Positions 34,084 through 45,782 of a DNA stretch of 64,000 nucleotides are shown one piece after another. The position numbers and the translations under genes are program-made. Every line of letters begins with the position of its first letter. The first letter of the stretch is position 1. The stretch covers positions 3,410,001 to 3,474,000 of the forward strand of contig OZ316894.1 of assembly GCA_973895155.1 (NCBI GenBank), written 5' to 3'. Below the pieces are notes generated by a model. That model did no database searches. It was given only the letters and a program-made list of their open reading frames with translations, and was not told the DNA's origin. Source of the stretch: Marsupella aquatica (lineage: Eukaryota > Marchantiophyta).

Positions 34084-34504
34084 TGTTGGGTATTTACTCT
34101 TACGTCTAGGTTAGGTATGACGTGGTTGGTACAACAACGTGGGTTGGTACAACTACGTGGTTAGGTACAACTACGTGATTAGGTACAACTATGTGGTTAG
34201 GTACAACTACGTAATTAGGTACAACTATGTGGTTAGGTACAACTAAGTTGCACACTATATCATAAGAGGCATGTGTGCTTGGAGAGGTAGAACCAAGGCT
34301 CATTGTTATGGAGCCACTTGAGAGATAGGGAGAGCTTACACTGTGGAGACTCGGTATAGCCGACGGGCTTAGAGTTCAGTAAAGCTCTCTTGTGTGTTCC
34401 CGTGGACGTAGCCTCAAGGAGGTGAACCACGTATCTCTTGTGTCGACTATTGTGCGTTGGATGGTTCATGGGCTTGCCGTTGCGATCGTCGTCTATGCTC
34501 AACA
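34084..34504 (+). repeat. Copia-2 5' LTR
   Basis: 421 bp. The U3 part (about 34115-34245) carries roughly seven 18-bp tandem repeats GTGGTTAGGTACAACTAC whose junctions create ACGTGG or close variants. The right part shares GTGGACGTAGCC...GGTGAACCACGTATC with the other LTRs here. Confidence 0.96.
34115..34245 (+). promoter_or_regulatory. 18-bp repeat array with ACGTG cores in the Copia-2 LTR
   Basis: Seven imperfect units. ACGTGG occurs intact three times, and related ACGTGA, ATGTGG and ACGTAA occur in the others. ACGTG is the core bound by plant bZIP factors in ABRE and G-box elements. Its position in U3 makes an enhancer role plausible, but this is inference. The array is duplicated in the 3' LTR at 39729-39859. 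Confidence 0.5.
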
Positions 34505-34506
34505 AT

Positions 34507-34518
34507 TGGTATCAGAGC
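34507..34518 (+). other. Copia-2 primer binding site
   Basis: TGGTATCAGAGC two bases after the 5' LTR; initiator Met-tRNA complement. Confidence 0.93.
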
Positions 34519-35210
34519 ATGCTTGGGAGGTGACGTGTGTTCGTGACGGGATTTCATGACGGTTTTTCCAGCGTTGAGTGTTGGTGGATTTTCCAGAGTT
34601 CCATCGCATGGAACTTGGAGTTTATGGGCTCAACGGATAGATCAGGGCAAGAGCTTTCTAACGGTGTGAAGAAATCGTTGAACGGAGCTCGTGGTGCAGA
34701 GAGATCTAAGTTTTCGTCGTTCTGGATTTTGTGAAGAAAGTTGGCAATCGACTCGGAGGGAGAAGCGTCAAGTGTTTTGACTCAACGGAGAGATTGAGGC
34801 AAGACGATTGTTTTTGAGTCCGGGATTGGCTCTTTGATGCAAAGAGGAAGGCTAAGCAAAATCAATTACCTTGTTGGACTTGGTGACGGCACCAAGTGCA
34901 ATTGATCAACATTCGTTGTTGACAAGTGAGGTCGTAGCCATTGAAGTTGGCAATGCAGCGCACCAATCACATCGCAATTCCGACAACGGGTTGTACTTGG
35001 TATTTCGGTTATTCCCTGAGGTGGTCAAAACGGGGGAGTTTCCCAAGGTTTTACCCACCTCGACCGAAATTTGAATAACTTTTCCGTCAAATTTCGATTT
35101 TGATTTTGGTTTTCAGTATTGGACTCCTAGCTTTGTGGGCTACGCGGCGGTGTTGAGTTTCGAGTTTTTTGAGAAGTTGTGAAAAACAACATTTTTTGTG
35201 ACTTTCTCAT
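34519..35210 (+). other. Copia-2 untranslated leader
   Basis: About 690 bases between PBS and the gag ATG without a protein-like ORF. Its two ends are recognisable in the longer leader of Copia-3, so it is a conserved family feature and probably includes packaging signals. Confidence 0.7.
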
Positions 35211-38200
35211 ATGAGTGATTCGGAGGAGTTTTTCGAAGACGTGGAACTTGAAGCACGAGGATCACCACGGAGGTTTCAGGGGCAGAGAGAGGAGCAGGAG
35301 GAAGAGCACGTGACACCGATACCATCACCGGTGCGGCGTGTGGTGGAGGAAGCAGTACTACTACCGGAGCTCACGGTAAAGAAGAAGATGGGGACTTTCA
35401 AGCTTGGGGGACCCAAGTATGAAGTGACAAAGTATGATGGGCGCTCTGACTACTTGCTATGGGAGAAGCAGGTGAAGGGAGTGCTTTATGCGTCAGGGAT
35501 GGGCCAACTGCTGAGCCCTCGTGAAGACGATGTTGATGAGAAACAATGGGACCGCATGCAGGAGCAGGGAGTGTGGTGTGTTACACTCTATCTCATGCCT
35601 CCCATCATCAAGCAGTTAGGTGCACATAAGGATTGCATGTCCTTGTTTGCGGAATTGCAGAGCAAGTATCACCGCAAGGAGTTGTCGAACCGGCTCTACA
35701 CTTCCTACAAACTGATGAGTTTCAGGATGAAGGAATCTGGTACGAAGTTGCAAGACCATGTGGATGCTTTCAACGACATGGTCGTTGACTTGGAAAACCT
35801 TGGGGAGACTTTGAATGATGAGACGAAGGCTCTGCAGCTTCTTAGTTCATTGCCTCCATCTTACCAGTCCCTATCACGAGTGTTGTTGCATCGTGATAGG
35901 GATACCATTTCATACAATGACGTGGTAAGTTCTTTGCTTAGTGATGATCTTCAGCAGAAGATGCACATCACGTCACAGCCTTCATCATCTGGTGCTACCC
36001 TCAATGTTAACCGTGGGAGGAGTATGCAGCGACCAACTGGGGACCGTAGAACCCAGTTTAGATCTAAATCCAGATCTAAGTCCAAGGGTAAATCCCCTCA
36101 GAGGAGGCAGGTGACATGTTGGAAGTGCAACCAAGTTGGACACTTCAAGCGAGACTGTAAGGGAAAGGCAGCGGAAACTTCATCGGCAAATGTGGCTAGG
36201 GCTGATGGAGAAGCTGATTTACTCAATGATGAGTATGTTTTATGAAGCCGGGGGTATGCCCTGTGCACGTCATCTAGGAGAGCAGATGATGTGTGGATTC
36301 TTGATTGTGCTTGCTCTTTTCATATTTGTTACATTCGTGAGTTTTTCAGTTCTTACTCTGTTTCAAACGGTTCAGTTCTGATGGGAAATGATCACTCCTG
36401 TCAAATTGAGGGAATTGGGTCTGTGAAGATTCAAATGTTTGATGGCGCTGTGCGCACAGTGTCCGGAGTCAGGTATGTACCTGGCATGCGTAAGAATCTG
36501 ATTTCACTCGGTGTGTTGGATTCAAATGGTCATCAATGGAGCGTTATTGATGGTGAACTTCAAGTCAGGTCGGGAGAGACAGTGATTTTGAAGGGGAGTA
36601 GACAAAAGAATTTGTATGTGTTATAGGGCAATACTGTATGTGGAGAGGCCAATATAACCAAGTCTCACGAGGAGATGACTCAACTGTGGCATTCACGGCT
36701 AGGCCACATGAGTGAGAAGGGTTTGGCTATCTTACGGAAGAATGGACTCATTTCTGATTTGCAATCTTGTAAATTAGAGTTTTGTGAGCATTGCATTCTT
36801 GGAAAGCAGCATCGTCGTGCTTTTGGTGTTGGAACTCATCGTTCCAAAGCGGTTCTTGAGTACATACATAGTGACGTGTGGGGTCCATCCCCGACTCCCT
36901 CACACTCTGGAAAGTTGTACTATGTATCATTTATTGATGATTACTCAAGATTTGTGTGGATTTATTTCATGACGCATAAGTCTGATGTCTTGTCCATTTT
37001 TAAGAAGTGGAAGGCCCAGGTGGAGAATCAGACTGGAAACACGATCAAGTGTTTGGATACAAGGGTGAAGAGTCTGAGGTCAGACAACGGCGGGGAGTAC
37101 ACTTCAATGGAATTTGAAGAGTACTGTTCAGAACAGGGGATAACTCGCCATCTCACCACAGTTTATACTCCGTAGCAGAATGGTGTCGCTGAGAGGCTCA
37201 ATCGGACACTGTTGGAGCGGTCACGGAGTATGTTGAGCCAATCAGGTTTACCACAAGAATTTTGGGCAGAAGCTGTCAATACCGCAGCTTATTTGGTAAA
37301 TCTTTCTCCTTCTAGTGCTATCAATTTCAAAACGCCATTTGAGATGCGCTATAAGCGGCAAGCAGACTATCATGGCTTGGTAATTTTTGGAAGTGATGCA
37401 TATGCTCTCACACCAAAGCAAAATAGGACCAAGTTGGATCCTACCTCCAGGAAATGTGTTTTTCTTGGGTACCAGAGTGGTGTGAAAGCCTATAGGCTAT
37501 GGGATCCTATTGCCTGTAAGCTCGTTGTCAGTAGGGATGTTTCCTTCAATGAATCCAGATTATTGAAGGAGGGGGAGAATACTCAGGTCTCCCGTACTGA
37601 CAAAGGAAAATCTCCTATCCCGGATCTCGTTGAGGGGAAGATTGGTTATGAGGTGCATGACCGGAGAGAAGGAGTTGCTCCAATTATGGAGCTGGTTCCT
37701 ATGCCAGAGGAACCAGAGGAGTTTGTTGATGCTGGTGAGCAACAAGTGGATGCTGTTGAGCTTCAAATTGTACCAGCACACGCAGATCAACCAGAGTCAT
37801 CGGCTAGAAGAACATCTGGTCGCACTGTACGCGCTCCATCAAGGTATGGACAGTGGGTTGATTCATCTCAACTGCAAGAGGATGATTTTACAGTTGATGA
37901 TGAGGGTGATGCGTTAATTTTGGAAGAAGGAGAACCTTCTTCATTTCATGAGGCAAGTGCTTCAAAAGAGAAGCAGAAGTGGACTGCAGCAATGCAAACG
38001 GAGATGCAGTCACTAAAGGACAACAAAACTTGGGAGCTTGTTAAGCTGCCTAAGGGTCAGCAAGTGGTGGACAGCAAGTGGATTTACAAGCTGAAGGATA
38101 ATTCCATAGGAGGTGGATCGAAGGTCTACAAGGCTAGATTGGTAGCAAAGGGATTCACACAAGAGAAAGGTGTGGATTACAATGAGGTCTTCTCACCAGT

Positions 38201-39506
38201 TGCTAAGTACTCTACAATTCGACTATTGTGTGTACTTGTTGTAATGTTTGGTCTGCTCCTAGATCAGATGGATGTTGTCACAGCTTTCCTCTATGGCACA
38301 TTGGAAGAGGTGATCTTCATGAGACAACCGCTAGGTTTTGTGAAGAGAGGACAGGAGGAATTGGTTTGCAGATTGCTGAAATCCTTGTATGGGTTGAAGC
38401 AGTCACCAAGACAGTGGAACAAGCGGTTTGACGATTGGATTCGGTCACAAGGTTTTCACAGAAGTGTATTTGACCCTTGTGTGTATTTGAAACCGGTGAA
38501 GAATGTTGTCTTTGGGTTCATTATTTTAGTACTTTATGTGGATGACATGCTAATTGCAGCCAAGGATAGGTCTGAGATTGTTAAGCTCAAGGCACTGCTT
38601 AGTGCAGAGTTTAAGATGAAGGACTTAGGGCCAGCTAAGAGGATTTTGGGTATGGAGATCACTAGGGACTTGGAGGCTGGCAAGCTATGGTTGACGCAGA
38701 GCAGTTATGCGAGGAAGGTAATTGCAAGGTTCAACATGGAGAATAGCAAGCCAGTAAGTACCCCGTTGGCTCCACACTTCAAGTTATCATCAGCGTTCTG
38801 TCCTACGGATGACACAGAGAAGGGGTTGATGTCAAAGGTTCCATATGACAAGGCAGTGGGGAGTCTCATGTATTTGATGACTTGCACTAGACCTGATCTT
38901 GCCATGGCTATGGGCAAGGTGAGCAGGTACATGTCGAATCCAGGGAAGGTACACTGGGAAGCAGTGAAGTGGATTATCAGGTACTTGAAGGGTACCGTGG
39001 ATCATGGTCTTTTATTTGATGCGAATGCAAAGAATGCTAGATCATTGATTGGCTATGTAGATTCTGACTATGGACAAGATTTGGACCGAAGGAGATCAAC
39101 AACAGGATACGTGTTCACACTTGGCGGTGGATGCATAAGTTGGAGGTCTACTTTGCAGAAGTGTATTGCTCAGTCTACTACAGAAGCGGAGTATGTTGCA
39201 GCTGCGGAAGCGATTTGGTTGGATAGACTTATCACTGAAATGGGATTGCCACAGGGGAATGTGAAGCTCCATTGTGATAGTCAAAGTGCGCTCCACCTTG
39301 CTGTGAACCAGGTGATGGACAGCAGAGTGAAGCACATTGACGTCAGGTACCATTTTATCAGGCAGGCTGTGTCTGATAATTTGTTTGAGCTAGTCAAGAT
39401 TGATGGTAAACTCAACCCGGCTGACGCATTTACCAAAGTGATTCCTTTGGAGAGTTTCTCTAGACACCGTGACGTATTGCAGGTTTTGCAATTGCATCAC
39501 AAGTAG
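35211..39506 (+). pseudogene. Copia-2 gag-pol, one frame with three internal stops
   Basis: All parts lie in one frame from the ATG at 35211 to TAG at 39504. Gag (about 344 residues) ends with the CCHC knuckle CWKCNQVGHFKRDC at 36117. An in-frame TGA follows at 36243. Protease has WILDCACSFH (DCA where DSG or DSA is usual). A TAG is at 36624. Integrase has HSRLGHM, CEHCILGKQH, SDVWGP and SDNGGEY. A second TAG (37173) falls in the usual TPQQNGV motif, replacing the first Q. RT has VVTAFLYG and VLYVDDML near 38530; RNase H has GYVDSDYGQD and ends ...HHK. The TAG at 37173 looks like a C-to-T decay mutation. The TGA at 36243 is shared with Copia-3 and may not be decay. Confidence 0.93.
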
Positions 39507-39684
39507 AGTTTTCTTAAACATTCATTGTAATTACTGATATATGCTCTTCCTCATTCCTATGTATTAGGCTACGGCTTAGTTCTGGTTTGCTCTAGTTAGA
39601 GAGGGAAACCGGTTTGGTTTTTGTCCAGAACTTCCCGCTGAGGGATCATATACATTGGCAGTATTACTCTCCCCTAGACCAGAG

Positions 39685-39697
39685 TCAAGGGGAAGAT
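39685..39697 (+). other. Copia-2 polypurine tract
   Basis: CAAGGGGAAGAT next to the 3' LTR. Confidence 0.8.
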
Positions 39698-40118
39698 TGT
39701 TGGGTATTTACTCTTACGTCTAGGTTAGGTATGACGTGGTTGGTACAACAACGTGGGTTGGTACAACTACGTGGTTAGGTACAACTACGTGATTAGGTAC
39801 AACTATGTGGTTAGGTACAACTACGTAATTAGGTACAACTATGTGGTTAGGTACAACTAAGTTGCACACTATATCATAAGAGGCATGTGTGCTTGGAGAG
39901 GTAGAACCAAGGCTCATTGTTATGGAGCCACTTGAGAGATAGGGAGAGCTTACACTATGGAGACTCGGTATAGCCGACGGGCTTAGAGTTCAGTAAAGCT
40001 CTCTTGTGTGTTCCCGTGGACGTAGCCTCAAGGAGGTGAACCACGTATCTCTTGTGTCGACTATTGTGCGTTGGATGGTTCATGGGCTTGCCGTTGCGAT
40101 CGTCGTCTATGCTTAACA
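39698..40118 (+). repeat. Copia-2 3' LTR
   Basis: 421 bp, two differences from the 5' LTR by eye. Confidence 0.96.
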
Positions 40119-40367
40119 AGTCAGAACTCCATTTCCCCTGGGACCAAGAGGGGGACCAAGGTGGTATCACATCATTCTTGCTGAGATACGCTTAGTAGAC
40201 CCCCTTCTGGAAAACATTTGCTTAATCAACCCCCTCGATACTTTTCCCCAATCTGGACCGTTGATGGACCTTTCAATCTCAGATCTGGACCGTTGATAGA
40301 CCTCAGGGAGTCAATCAAGTAACAAGTTTCAATTTGGGGGTCTATCAAGCAAATACCTCTGCTTGAG

Positions 40368-40645
40368 AAGGTCATCTAAAGTTTGTATTATAGTGACTGC
40401 CCCTTGACCTATCTTCTGATTTTCAAGTAAGAACTCAAGCACAACATTGCTTTCCAGCCACAGCCTGGCACAAGAAAGGCCTAGTTGTAATGTTAGTGTC
40501 ATTTACTTCCTATGATAGCACCACTAGCACCCTCAATTTTGAGACTTGGGATGAGCACGTCAAATGATCTAATTCCAGGTGTAGTAGTTGACTCTTGAAA
40601 ACTGCTTTTGCCAGCTAGACCCTCATCTTGGTCAGAATGACATTA
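40368..40645 (-). pseudogene. LRR receptor-like kinase, copy 4 (remnant of last kinase exon)
   Basis: The sequence follows the final exon of copies 2 and 3: CTTGAGAAGGTCATCTAAAG, then CTTGACCTATCTTCTGA, CACCCTCAATTTTGAGA and CCCTCATCTTGGTCAGAATG. Small deletions break the frame and nothing upstream of this exon remains. It marks the left edge of a fourth tandem unit. Confidence 0.82.
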
Positions 40646-43600
40646 TCCATGTCCTAGTGTCAATATGGACGACCAGCCCTGCCTTTGGTAAACTGAATTC
40701 ATACCAAATTGACAAGTGACATGATCCATGTGAGTACTAGTGCCAAACATTTTGGCCGGCTCCAACATCCCCTCTTTCCCCTTAAAAACATTAAAAAAAC
40801 AATAATTAAACATTTTTTTCTTGAAAGCATGTTAGAAAAACATAACTTAAAGAAACACAAGTGTGACATTTTTTTCCATAGTGTCTTTTAGACCTTTTAT
40901 GAATTTTTGTTTTTCCTTTAATTTCCTTCTCATTGTTAGAATCTTCTCCAGGCTAAGGGCCGGGCGCCGGGCTCAGGGTGGACCGTCGATAGGGGCGGTC
41001 GGTAGGGGCGGACCGTCGGTAGGGGCAATCCAAGGGATGGAGACTTGGGTGAAGACAGCAAATCTTGAGACCCAAATCTACTGAAAAAGTCTGATGGCAT
41101 CAATTTGTATCCGATCAATACTCAATGGTAGTGTCTAATGAAGGGAAACTGATGGCCGGAGGGCCACAACAGGTGAGTTGTGACCGTAAATTGACTGCAA
41201 AAGTGCAACACATTGCATCTGCACGTACACATCCGTCGATTTATTCTGTCTCCCACTTCGGGTAGCACCATAATCACCATTACACGAGCCCGAATACCCA
41301 CGCTATGCATAGAAAGGGCTCTCCGTACTCCGACTCTCTCCCTACTCACAAGCATACTCTAAAGATCAAAAGTTACTGTCGCCACAGAAATTAATGGGTT
41401 CCACTCTAGGGACCAGGTCGATCATGAACGGTGGACTTCGATGCTGACTATGGTGTAGAATAGAAGATATCTTTCAATGGCTTAGCTCATTCTTCCCCTT
41501 TTCTATCCTAGAATTATACTTCTTGCATCGGAAAACCATTTAGAAACCAAACAAAACAGTCTTCGTAGACATTGATAGTCCTGCTAGTTGGAGACATGAC
41601 CAAGGCGGCTCTCCTTCATCTGTTTTCTTTCGTCTGCGTCTGGTTGGAGATGAGGCGTTTGAATACAATGCGACCTCTCCAACCTCTATAGTTCTCATAG
41701 GAAAACGGCTCTCATACTACTTAACTGTATATGTAACCAGCTTGTCGGTGAACACTCCAGTAATATAGCAATAAGTCTGCAGCGAGGTGAGATCCTGTAC
41801 CTCTGTTTGTGTTTTGATGTGCGTCCTGATGTTGCCTTGCGGTCCATGCTGTACATCAGTTCGAAGAAAGCACATATCGGCTGATGTAGAAGAGCTCACA
41901 AAGGTACCAAAAGATTGATTAACAATAGAAACCAGGGAACCCCGGAAGGAACATCAACGGTGCCTTTGCTATCTCTTTTACCACAGCCGAAGGTGCCGAT
42001 AAGTGAACACAATGGCGAGGCGGACCTTTTCCGCACCTCCTGGTGAGAATGAGCAAGGGAGTTGCAGGTGCGTCACGGTGCGCTATTCATTTCCCGAGCT
42101 GGTGCTTCATATGACGCTGCGAGGATGTCCAAAGCACTGCCGCTGGAAATGAGACTATGAGAAGGTAAAACTAGAGAGAAACACGAGACAAGCACAAGAG
42201 AAGAGCCTGGCAGGTTGAATGACAGAACTGTTGTTTAGTTGAATGCGGGGTTGAGTGCTTCGAGCAATGCAACCGATTTATATCCACTCTGGTGCATGCA
42301 TCTCTGGATCAATGGTGACAGCTGGTTTGTCATGGCTAGGTTTGTCATGTCCACCCTATCTTGCCGGCATAATCACTTGGTATGATTATCTATTTTGTTC
42401 TTTTCGATTCTGTCCTAGGATCACGGATTGACTTTTTTCCCTTTTCCTTTTTTAGCCAGAATCACGATAAGTCATGGTCAGCAAGATTGAGGATGCAGCT
42501 TCAGTTCAACGGTTCCTGAGTCCTGACAACTCATTTGCAACGTCTTGCCAACCAGATCTCTGTGTCACATCACCGACCTTGATTGGGAATTTCGTGATTC
42601 CTTGATTCCTAGATTCCACAAGTGAACTCTGGACTGCCACACCTCCAGTTGAGTATCTTCAACGTTTTGTAGGATGCGTCGAGAATGATTTCTGATTGAT
42701 TCAATTACAAGTTTTCAGCTCTGAAATGTCACAAGCGACGATGTTGAACATAAAAACTAAGAACTGAGATTCACAAACATTGACACTTCACTTTAAAACA
42801 AAAAGATGCTTCACGATGTAGGCCAACTCTATGTTTCTCAAGTTACAGACTGGATAAGAACTGACAGAGTATCTGCAATCTTAGTAGGTCGAAGGTGTGA
42901 GCACAAGCTTTTTCCGCCACATATGCGCGCCGTGCTGTTAAGAAGAATTATTCAATCATTAAATCCAGGCCAAACCTTCTAGAAATCAGGATGTACGAGA
43001 ACGAACCTGAAGGTGCCAAATTGTAGTCGTTCCTCTCTGCCTTCATGAATATTGATCCCTGGTCAGAATTCCACTACAAAACCATGTTAATAGGGAAGTG
43101 TGCATGAATCATGAACCGATCGAAGACACAGAATGAAATGACCAACGACATTTTCTAGTCTAAGGAGACAAATCAACTAAAAGAAGTAGAGATTGATGGC
43201 GTACATTTTTAACCACAGATTACTCCAACAGATCATGGCGCGAAGAAATTGTGCCGCCCGTTGACGTCTTAAAGAATCTACGCAGAATTTTCATCCCTTT
43301 TGTGACGATCTAACAATCTTGAAGAAGAAGAATAAGGGCATTCATCCTCTTGGACTAGCTAGAGCGTCACACATCTTTTGAGCTCTTAGTGTAACGTCTG
43401 CTTCTATTGAAGTTTAGCAAGAGAATGTAATCATACACAAGCAAAGGCTCTCTTTCGGAAGATTTAACCTGTACATCATCTGCTTGAGCTTACAAGACAA
43501 TCTCCTACAAACGCCACCGAAAAGAATGGACATTGACAGAAGAACATGAGGCCCTGTCTTGACAATTTGAGCGTATGAGATGCTTTTCAATGGAAAGGAG

Positions 43601-44043
43601 TATTGCCTGGTGCAGTAAACTGCAAGTCTAGCGAAAAGAACCTAAATACACATAAAAAGAAACCTTGACCTGGCATACTTCCAATCTCTAGTGTTGGTCA
43701 TCTTGTTGGCTTGAAAGGATAACCCCCAACTAAATACCTTGAGAGAGAGCTCTGGATGCATGGAAGCACAAACATTACACTTATGGTTGGAGAGATCCAA
43801 TGTTATGACTTTCAAGCTAAATCAGTAACTGAAATGCATTGAAGAGACTATGCTTTTTCTCACACTTTGAAGTGTGACTCTGCACTTTGTGCACTGCTTT
43901 GGTGAAACAAGCAACTCAATTTTTTTGCTTTGAAACATCCCATTGAAATCCATTCAAAAAGACAACATGCAACAGGGTGGTGAGTGAAATAACCCCAGCA
44001 GGGGGCCACCCAGTAGGTCTGTAACAAAAACGAGACTCATCAA
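40646..44043. other. Intergenic, no gene recognised
   Basis: Contains a GC-rich repeat at 40955-41030. The remainder, including 41600-43900, has no ORF or motif I can support. Confidence 0.4.
40965..41030. repeat. Short GC-rich tandem repeat
   Basis: About three and a half copies of GGACCGTCGGTAGGGGC in an otherwise AT-rich region. Confidence 0.7.
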
Positions 44044-44045
44044 TA

Positions 44046-44230
44046 GGGCGTCTCAAACATGGTGTCCCCATGCTTGGTCGTGGGCACATGACCGCGAATA
44101 TTTGAGCCTGTAACACCACCCAGGACCAACTTGTTGGTCATGCAGAAACAAGGGGGGGGGCCGCGAAAGGACGGGTCACTGCCTGTAAAGAAGTTGGAAA
44201 ACTCCGCGTTCCCTAAAGTTTGAGACGCCC
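44046..44230. mobile_element. MITE-like element with 13-bp inverted repeats and TA duplication
   Basis: GGGCGTCTCAAAC at 44046-44058 is perfectly inverted as GTTTGAGACGCCC at 44218-44230. TA flanks both sides (44044-44045, 44231-44232). The 185-bp interior is unusually GC-rich, with a G9 run near 44152, and has no coding potential. Confidence 0.6.
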
Positions 44231-44485
44231 TAGTGTAGCTACAGGTCAAACCGCTACCTTGCTTGCAGTCACCACTTCACGGAGGTCTTGGGGGCACCGG
44301 GGGGACCTGAAGAATCTCCTCTTGCACCGTCTGAAGGCTAGCATAGGAACCAGCAACTCAAATTCATCTGTCTGTGTTTGCCCTCATATAGACATGTCAT
44401 GCTAGAGTCCAGTACATAACATACGGAATTACACTTTGATGTATTTGAAGGGTACTTGCAGAACAGGGAACTTGGATCACGGTTC

Positions 44486-44600
44486 ACTCTCCATATTAGA
44501 ATAGTGTTGCTAATTAAGTTGCTCAATCGTAGACTATTTTGAACTCCATATTAAAATAGTGTTGCTAATTAAGTTGCTCAATTGTAGACTATTTTGAGTT
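44486..44600. repeat. Two tandem 56-bp units
   Basis: CTCCATATTARAATAGTGTTGC...GTAGACTATTTTGA is repeated twice in direct succession with few differences. Confidence 0.85.
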
Positions 44601-44639
44601 AATCCCTACCGTGGTTTATTCAGGGGTTTATTTTGAACC

Positions 44640-45150
44640 TATTTCATTCTATTAATTTCAAAACGTCACTTGAAGTGACATTCCAACGGCCAACCGATTA
44701 ATGTTGCTTGATAATTTGTGGGAATGATGCATATGGTCTAGTATCTAAGTACAATAGTTGCATGGCTGCTATAACTAATCTGATCCTATTATTTTGAAAT
44801 TACTTGCTAATATACCCAGGGTTGTCATTTATTTTCTTCCAACCCATCATGCGCAAATAAGTATAGGGTTTTTTTATTGGGTTTAGTGAAAGACTTTTAA
44901 ATTTTTGTTGAATAACATTAGGGTTGTCTTAATCCACTTTTAAGAATTATAAGAATCATAGGGTTTTTCAAAACCAAATTTGGGAATATTCCATTAAGTT
45001 ATGGGTCAAACAATTCCTCAAAAAAACTTTATTGACTTAAGTTTTAGGGTGTTTATTTCCCCAAGACTTTGTGCATGATATGGGACACTCCTTGGATTGA
45101 GGCCAGTGAGCTAGTATATATGATTCTTCAATGAATCCAGATGGAAAATA
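44640..45150 (+). pseudogene. Fossil Copia pol fragments
   Basis: 44650-44745 follows the Copia-2 integrase/RT linker (ATTAATTTCAAAACG...GGGAATGATGCATATG against 37320-37410 of Copia-2). 45130-45145 (TTCTTCAATGAATCCAGAT) matches 37545-37562. The DNA between is unrelated, so the fragment is broken and heavily mutated. Confidence 0.65.
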
Positions 45151-45497
45151 ATGGATTGCTCTAAACCCTTGTTTCCAAGCCTAAGCATTACATAGTCATG
45201 GTCAAAAGATGACATCTTGGTAAGGTAGGGGCCATAGTTAGTTGTCTGGTAGGCTGGCAAGCGGGTCGGGGTAAAGCCACTATAGGCAACAAAAGCTCTT
45301 TTAGTGGCAAATATTCGCTAAGTTCTACCTAAGTAAAAAGTCTTTGCCACTTTTGGCAAAAACTTGCCAGCCTTTTTGTCTATGATTAGCCCGCTCCCAT
45401 GAATGTAGACACAAACCCCAATTTCCACCATCTGATAGTTACAATAAATCTAGGGAGATCTCCTGCTATAAATTAATCAAAGAAATTCTATAAAGAA

Positions 45498-45782
45498 CTA
45501 GTCGGAAGCATGTGCGTTGCGCAAAAGATGTCGATAAGAGAAAAAGATGTTGATAAAGAAAAAGAAGACAAGGTGAGAAAAAGATGGTGGGGAATGAAAA
45601 GACGGCAAGGTGAGGAAAAAATGTAAAGATGAGGAAAAGTTGTTGAAAAGAAGATGTCAAGGTTGGGGTCAAGGTGAGAAAAAGATGAGATATCCAGGTT
45701 AGGTGAGAAAATTAAGATCTTGAAGCGAGAAACAATGTCGAGGAGAGCAAAGATGTCAAGTGAGAAAAAATGTCACGTTGAG
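45498..45782 (-). repeat. Inverted copy of the GACATCTTTTCTC minisatellite with Helitron-like terminus
   Basis: On the minus strand the motif repeats and ends TGCGCAACGCACATGCTTCC then GACTAG|T. This matches the two plus-strand termini at 24936 and 26072. More motif copies lie at 46100-46205. Confidence 0.5.

Larger units (their letters stand above)
34084..40118 (+). mobile_element. Copia-2: full-length Ty1/Copia LTR retrotransposon with interrupted gag-pol
   Basis: 6035 bp with 421-bp LTRs (TGTTGGG...CAACA) that differ at only two positions I could find (G/A in TTACACTRTGGAG and C/T near the right end). The target duplication is AGTCA at 34079-34083 and 40119-40123. The Met-tRNA PBS TGGTATCAGAGC starts at 34507 and the purine tract AAGGGGAAGAT precedes the 3' LTR. 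It inserted recently into the spacer between kinase copies 3 and 4, yet its polyprotein has three in-frame stops. This suggests it was mobilised by helper proteins, or that at least one stop is bypassed in translation. Confidence 0.97.
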
